Assembly: GCA_022453515.1 (NCBI GenBank)
Contig: JAJNNY010000039.1
Coordinates: 186,001-250,000 of the forward strand
Direction of reading: 5' to 3'
Source: Astrocystis sublimbata
Lineage: Eukaryota; Ascomycota; Sordariomycetes; Xylariales; Xylariaceae
DNA length: 64,000 nt
The notes beneath the pieces are model-generated. The model was given only the letters and a program-made list of their open reading frames with translations, was not told where the DNA came from and made no database searches. Made by a program: the position numbers and the translations under genes. Below, in pieces: positions 58,298 to 64,000 of this stretch. Position 1 is the first letter of the stretch. Every line of letters starts with the position of its first letter.

Positions 58298-60640
58298 ATG
58301 GGTGATCTGGGCTCGGTAGCTCTTAGGCTTGGAGCTATCGACCAAGTGTGCTTCTACGAGGTTATTGACGACCTAGGTACCTTGGTCATGCATCCCGACC
58401 CAGGTAGGGTGTCTTTTTCTTTAAGGGTGTTTTGCGCATGCTGTTTTGCAATGTTTGAAATGACCGCGCTTTGGATTAGGCAATATTACTCAAGTATATA
58501 TGAAGGACTTATCCCAGCTGACAGCACAAAGGATCGCTAGACACGCGCATGATCGGCAAGAGGCAGACGACTGTTGACCAAAAACCCGACTTTCACATCG
58601 ATTTTGCGAAATACTGGCTGAATGAGTGCCGAACTCGCCACTCCTTTTGCTGTTCCTCCCCCTTTAACCACGGGCCCGGAATAGAAATGCCTACTCGTCT
58701 CGTCGATCTGGGCACGCAAGATGAAACAGTACCAATCGTACGTCTGGTGGAGCCCAACAATTATCCGTTGATTCAAGCACCATACACAGCCCTCTCCTAC
58801 TGCTGGGGCAAGAGTTCACAGACGGCTACCTGTTTGACCCCCACGAACATCGAGGGTTTCCGGACCCGTATCGTGGAGGAAAACCTCCCCAAGACGCACC
58901 GAGATGCCTTCAGAGTCGCTCGCAGTCTCGGATTCAGATATGTGTGGATCGACGCCCTATGCATCGTCCAAGGAGACGCGGAAGACTGGGAGCGCGAGTC
59001 ACGAAATATGGCGAATGTCTACGGAAATGCTACACTCACCATAGTTGCGGGACGTGCGGCAGATTGCAGCGAGGGCTTCCTGGGAAACAGGTTTCGGCCC
59101 GAGGCAGCGCCTGTCAGTGTTCGGCCTAACCGGCCCTGTGAGAAGACAGGAGGAAGAGAAAATGACGAAGTGACAGGTTCCATGTGGCTGTCCCTCCAGC
59201 GCCCGATCTCAATCGGCCCCGTGGGGGTCCGCGGAGTAAGTAATATCTAATGGCTTCCGATTTCCATGCTGGTACAATTACTCGTTAATGGGCTTGCCAG
59301 CCGGCTTCCCGGGACATTACTGTATGTTTGCTCAAGTGAAAAATTGCTGACTGATGTGATTAAAGTGGTGTTTCCAGGAATCATTGCTCTCACCTCGGAA
59401 ACTTGTGTTTGGAATAGACGGATTGACATATGAGTGCCAGGAGGGCCGCGAGGATGATGATGGTATATCCTCTCCGTCGTTCAGCCATCCTGCCGTTATC
59501 GCCGTTCACGACAGTTCCGATTCCGAGTCTTGCGACTCTCAGGGGCCTGCTTCTGTGGCGAGCGAAGAGGACTCGGCTACGATCAAGTCAAGTCTAGACA
59601 CAGTGTCTAGTGTTGAAAAGGAAGAGATGGAAACAGCCCGCCGGTGGCTTCACTTCTGGACTATCTCATTGTTGCCAGATTATACGGGGCGGTATACCAC
59701 CAAGGAGGACGACGTCTTTGCAGCGCTTAGTGGCGTGGTGCAGGCGATGAAGCCCCTTGTCCGTGGCTCACGGTACCTCGCGGGCCTATGGGAGATTGAT
59801 ATGGTCCGCGGTCTGTTATGGGAAACGCACCTGGCGTGTGAGAGGCGGGTTATCGCTACTCCCAACACTCCCACCGCAGTTGATGGAGACTTGGAGAGTG
59901 ATGATGATGATGATGCAAACCGTATACAGACGCAAGGAAGAGAAACCCAGCCGCCATCCTGGTCTTGGGCATCACTTAAAGGCATTACTTATCCTGCAGG
60001 TGGAGGCATCGCTGCGTTCAAACACGGACAACAAAATTGGATGGTAACACCCAAGTACCCGGGCCGAAGGTGGACGAGTCACAAGATCTGTCATGCGGCT
60101 GAGCTGAGGATAAAAGAGTGCGAGCTCGAGTTTTGGGGGAGGGTGTGTCGAGTCAGTTGGGTGCCGCATTTCAATCCTCGTAAGTGATCTTTTCTTCACT
60201 ACCTAACTGCTTGTTTTCTACGTTCCTAGTACAATCTTTTCCGAATCGTTGAAATATTCTCCATTCTGGGTTGGCTTGTCAGAAAGATTCTTTACTATCT
60301 GTTGCGTGCCAGTTACGTCACATTCCGTCTTGATAGATCCTATCTTGCAAAATTCAACATTTTTTTGCACCAATTCTTAGTGCATTCTTTCAGCTCTAAA
60401 AAAATAGCAAAGCTCACAACGTCATTCGCAGCTCAAGTGTGGGTTATACCACTTGAAGACATTCCTTACTCCACTCCTACTACTCCTGATACTTCTACCC
60501 ATACCACCGCATCAAAAGCATTAGACGAAGGCCCAGACGAGGGCCCAGACGAGGGTCAAGATGAGGGCTCAGATGAGGGCTCAGACGAGTTATTGGGTGA
60601 TCCCTCAGATGATTTGCCTGGTTTGACGACTAAGGAATAG
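58298..60640 (+). CDS. HET-domain protein, intact 3' portion
   Basis: Exons 58298-58403, 58532-59235, 59366-60179 and 60432-60640 stay in phase throughout. HET motifs: RLVDLGTQDETVPIVRLVE, YTALSYCWGKS, LPKTHRDAFRVARSLGFRYVWIDALCIVQGD, then DWERESRNMANVYGNATLTI and, across the third-exon junction, GVRG|WCFQESLLSPRKLVFG. This is the common HET architecture with the RGW..QE..LS.R motif. The C-terminal part has SWSWASLKG and ends in an acidic repeat (DEGPDEGPDEGQDEGSDEGS). The first usable ATGs are 58298 and 58549, both inside what should be the N-terminal region, because the preceding 400 bases carry a stop and a frameshift. A shortened protein may still be made, or the locus may be a recent pseudogene. 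Confidence 0.75.
60528..60592 (+). repeat. 12-bp tandem repeat encoding DEGP/DEGS/DEGQ
   Basis: About five units of GACGAGGGCCCA and variants at the 3' end of the HET coding region, each a four-codon acidic unit (DEGP, DEGP, DEGQ, DEGS, DEGS). Copy number is probably variable. Confidence 0.8.
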
Positions 60641-62278
60641 GTAGTAGCTTGAAACATCACAGGGGAAGAAATGCCAAACGATGTATGATATGATATGAAA
60701 AATGGTTTGCTAGGAAAGGTTGAAAGAGTATTTGTAGTCAATGATAACTTTCCTTGCAATTCCGACAAATTTTGATTTGTTTATGGAGGTACCCTACCCC
60801 CTATATGTTCCTCTTACTGACTTCTGACCCGTTTGAGTCGAGTATTTTACCCCTGCCGGAGATATTTGTTATAAAACTGGAACGACTCGTCTGACTGTTT
60901 GGCTCCTCGAAAGCTCAATTTCCGTACAGTAGGACCTGCGATTTCATGATTTGGTTCTACGACCCAACAGGCGACCAAAGCTTTTCCCGGTGGATCATCC
61001 GGTGTTCTCTTATACAAGGGGGAGCTTATTTCCGCCTCCAGGCTTCCACGCGAGGCATGTCTTCCTCGACACCTCTTCCCCACCTCCCAGAAGGGGATAA
61101 ATAGTCCGTAAGGTGGCCGAAGGTGACTTCTCCCACCCACCGGCCCTTACATCTTCTAGAATACTAGTTGAAACCTACGCGGAGGTTACAGTTTAATTAG
61201 GGGAGGCGATATTTTGAGCAAGGACCTAGATAGAGGAAGCCTTTCGTTTTTGATTTAGTGCTTGTCTACAGCATGGGCAGTAGCTAGCTATTCGGGCTCG
61301 TGAACTAGTGGATGTCCTCCCCCAATAAATGCGTTTAAACGAATCCATCCTACTATTCCTGCTGAGTGGGTAGGACTTAAATAAAGAAGAAAGAGAGATC
61401 TTGCCCACAAGTTGCACGCGTTAGAATAGTTCGTTTTCTCATGTCCAGATTGCAATATTAGCTGATCAAGATCACTATTTACTTAATGACTAAGTTGCTG
61501 CGAAGTAAGGTAGGTCAGGATACGACGAAGTATGACAACTGTTATAAGTCCCCCATCAACATCCCTCACTCAACTTACTCACTTGCAATTCAACTCAATC
61601 CAAGTCCAAGTCAAAACAAACGTATCTCCCAACATAACCTGTTGTAACCTAACTCAACTCAACCGAAGTCAACGACATCCTATACACCCACCTCCTTTTC
61701 GGGTCCCCCTTTTTACAACATTGATACATTGAACGAACCGACCACCAACTAACCAAGAAAGCAAGAAACATAAAAGTAGAGCGCTCAAATAGTTATTGAT
61801 TGATTGATGTTATACTTTACTTTCTCTCATGCAACCATAACTAACCATAACCATAACCTTAAAACATAAACGTAACCATACAGCAAGCAAGCATCGTTGC
61901 AGATTTTTCTCTCCCGCGCAACATGCAATGCATTTTTCCTTTTGCATGCTATTTTGAAAAAGGAAAAGGAAAAAAAAAGATCACATACCCCAACCAACCC
62001 TTATCCTCCCGCCCCCTGTCTCTACCCGCCCTATTTCAGCCCTGACCCCTCCCCCCTCCGAACCATGTTTCTTCGTCATCTTCTTCGCATATCATTCCCA
62101 TCTCTCCCCACAACCCTAGTTTCCCACACATAGCCAATCACCCTCATACCAACTCTCCCCGACACCGACTTTCCCCAACACTAACACTAACACGCCCATT
62201 CTACATCGATGCACTTACACCAAGCAAGCACACCATCTCGACACTACGTACTTGGGTTATCTCGGTAGCTCCAGTAGA
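60641..62278. other. 1.6-kb intergenic region with an unexplained block
   Basis: 60847-61420 is a compact stretch with minus-strand open frames (for example KRTPDDPPGKALVACWV) whose texture differs from the flanks; no family is recognised. 61550-62200 is low-complexity (AACCATAACC-type and pyrimidine-rich) sequence at the 3' side of the eIF5B gene. Confidence 0.45.
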
Positions 62279-64000
62279 TTAGTTGATATCAAAGAAGGGC
62301 TTAAGCTTAATAATAAGCGACCACTCATCATTCGTGACCTCCTTGCGGTAGAACTCCTTCAGACAGTCGATGCTGGCGCGCGAGATGAGACTGTACAGCG
62401 TGTCCGACTCCTCGAGCTGCCGCCCGTACGTCGGCTGGTGCCCGCCCATCTCGATCTTGACCGCCACCGACGGCTGGCCCTTCTTGCACACCGGGATCTG
62501 CTTGTGGTCTCTTTCGATGGATGATCTGTGACATATATAAGTTGTTAGTGATATGTTTGCAAGAATCTAAAAAGTAGGGAGAAGAAGAGGGGGCAAAACT
62601 CACACTCTCCCCAAACTAATAACCTCCCTAAGCCCCGTCGTCGGATTCGTCTTGACTGCCGCAATCGGCGTGCCCTGTCTTAAATTACCATCCACGACAT
62701 CGACACCGACGACAATCGGGCCCGTCTTATTGAACACGGCCACGGTATTCAGCACACAAGGGAACACAGCCAGCAATTTAGACTCTTCCTTCTTCTTCTC
62801 AAGCTGCTCCTCCATGTGCTTCGTGAAAGCGTCGAAGAGATGGTAGATGATGTCTGCCGTGAAGATCTTGATGCCGTTCTCCTCGGCGTACGCGTTGGCT
62901 TCCTTGTCGACCTTGACATCGAAACACAGCATGACGGCGTAGTCGGGCGACTTCTCCAGCATGGTACCGCACTGCATCACGTCGCGCTTGAAGACTGGGC
63001 CGATACCCACGTTGGCCACGGGGATCTTGCAGTCCTTGAGGAAATCGAGCAGGGCTTCGAGGGAACCGAGGGTGGAGGCCTGCACACTGACACCACGACC
63101 GGATGTGGACACGCGGCTGAACAGCTTGTTCAAGTCAGCCTCGACTTCTTCCTCGAGATCCTCTTCGTCATCATCAGGGCCGACGACAAGGAGTCGGGAA
63201 CCAGCAATGGCGCCTTCGAGACCCGGCGCGCTGATCTTGACACCCATGGCGGCCTTGACCTCCTTGTTGTGTACATATTGAGATTTGACACGCAATTCCT
63301 TCATGACAGCCGGAGTGAGCAGTGCTCGAATATTCGTGACTATGGCGCCTTCGACACCACACACAACTATTCGATCACCCTCCCGGAGAATACCGTTCGA
63401 CAAGATGACATCGATGGTCATACCGAAACCTTCAATTGCCTTGACTTCGAGGACGGTAGCCTGTACCTCTGACAGATACATGAGCGAGCCGACCATGCGT
63501 TCCTGCGTCAGCTGCAGAATGAGCTTCAACATATCGGGGATACCCTCGCCGGTGTGGGCGGATGTGGGGACCAAGGAGACGTAACGAGCCATCGACTTGT
63601 TCTCGTGGAAGACCTCGGCGTTGAAACCCTGCTCGGAAAAGGCGAGCTTGGTCTGCTCCAACCGGTTCTTGAATTCGTTCTGCACAGCGCGGCTTTGGAG
63701 AGCCAAACTGTCCTGGAAGCCGTTGTTGGCCACCTGCTTCCATCCGTACAGACGATCGATCTTGTTGAGGGCCACAATGAAGGGGGTCTTTCGGTCACGG
63801 AGCAGCTTCATCGATTCCAGAGTCTGGGGCTCGAGACCGTGCATGATATCGACAACCAGAATAGCAATATTACAGAGCGAAGAACCTCTGGAACGCAGGT
63901 TGGAGAAAGACTCGTGACCAGGGGTATCGATAATCAACAGACCGGGAACCTTCAACTCGAACTTTCCGTCCTGGTTGACTACGGCAGTCTTCTGCTTGAT
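62279..64000 (-). CDS. Translation initiation factor eIF5B, C-terminal half (N-terminus beyond window)
   Basis: Two exons in the window: 62604-64000 (open at the right edge) and 62279-62525, 547 aa visible. GTPase motifs: G3 in [19 protein letters not shown] and G4 in [14 protein letters not shown]; the P-loop is outside the window. Domain II follows ([20 protein letters not shown]), then domain III ([33 protein letters not shown]), and domain IV ([39 protein letters not shown]). eIF5B is the IF2-like GTPase that joins the 60S subunit during initiation; the C-terminus contacts eIF1A. The junction [11 protein letters not shown] is in phase 2. The C-terminus ends FFDIN, with the acidic/hydrophobic tail typical of the family. 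Confidence 0.96.

Overview
This window is nuclear DNA from a filamentous ascomycete (Pezizomycotina, most likely a sordariomycete). The evidence is the short introns (about 50-250 nt) with GTRNGY donors and CTAAC/CTGAC branch points, HET-domain genes, a CYP61 sterol desaturase, wide intergenic gaps full of CCTAGG-type microsatellites, and AT-rich short transposon remnants. I rebuilt the exon structures by hand from reading frames and splice signals; nearly all close in frame.

Layout. 1-1800 (-): Thr-rich repeat surface protein, C-terminus off the left edge. 6099-8992 (+): signal peptide/kelch/single-TM receptor-like protein. 9678-10979 (+): Yip1-family Golgi protein. 12183-12938 (+): decayed membrane-protein gene with an in-frame TGA. 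18225-20006 (+): ERG5 (sterol C-22 desaturase). 21763-23177 (-): homocitrate-synthase-like protein lacking the usual C-terminal part. 25796-26648 (+): mitochondrial-type rhodanese. 26867-28711 (-): HET protein. 29566-31273 (-): ASK1 of the DASH complex. 31582-34464 (-): gamma-tubulin-complex (Spc97/98) protein. 35212-36428 (+): EAF7 of NuA4, followed in the same reading frame by a Met-less C2H2 zinc-finger frame to 38015. Two TA-flanked MITE-like elements lie at 38024-38453 and 39091-39371. 39901-40818 (-): ubiquitin-eL40 fusion. 41222-43184 (-): RRN7. 44120-45027 (-): eIF5A. 47147-49201 (+): VPS52. 49504-50865 (-): TBC1D20/Gyp8-type Rab GAP. 52714-57207 (+): MMS1/CPSF-A superfamily protein. 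57898-60640 (+): HET gene with a damaged 5' part. 62279-64000 (-): eIF5B C-terminal half, running off the right edge.

Most genes are conserved housekeeping functions: translation (eIF5A, eIF5B, eL40), Pol I transcription (RRN7), chromatin (EAF7), mitosis (ASK1, gamma-tubulin complex) and membrane traffic (Yip1 family, VPS52, TBC GAP). They are interspersed with fast-evolving genes (two HET loci, the repeat surface protein, the zinc-finger frame) and small transposons. I see no secondary-metabolite cluster, CRISPR array or phage-like system. The most unusual objects are the EAF7-stop-zinc-finger arrangement, the truncated homocitrate synthase paralog, the ubiquitin start codon split by an intron, and the two genes carrying disabling lesions.
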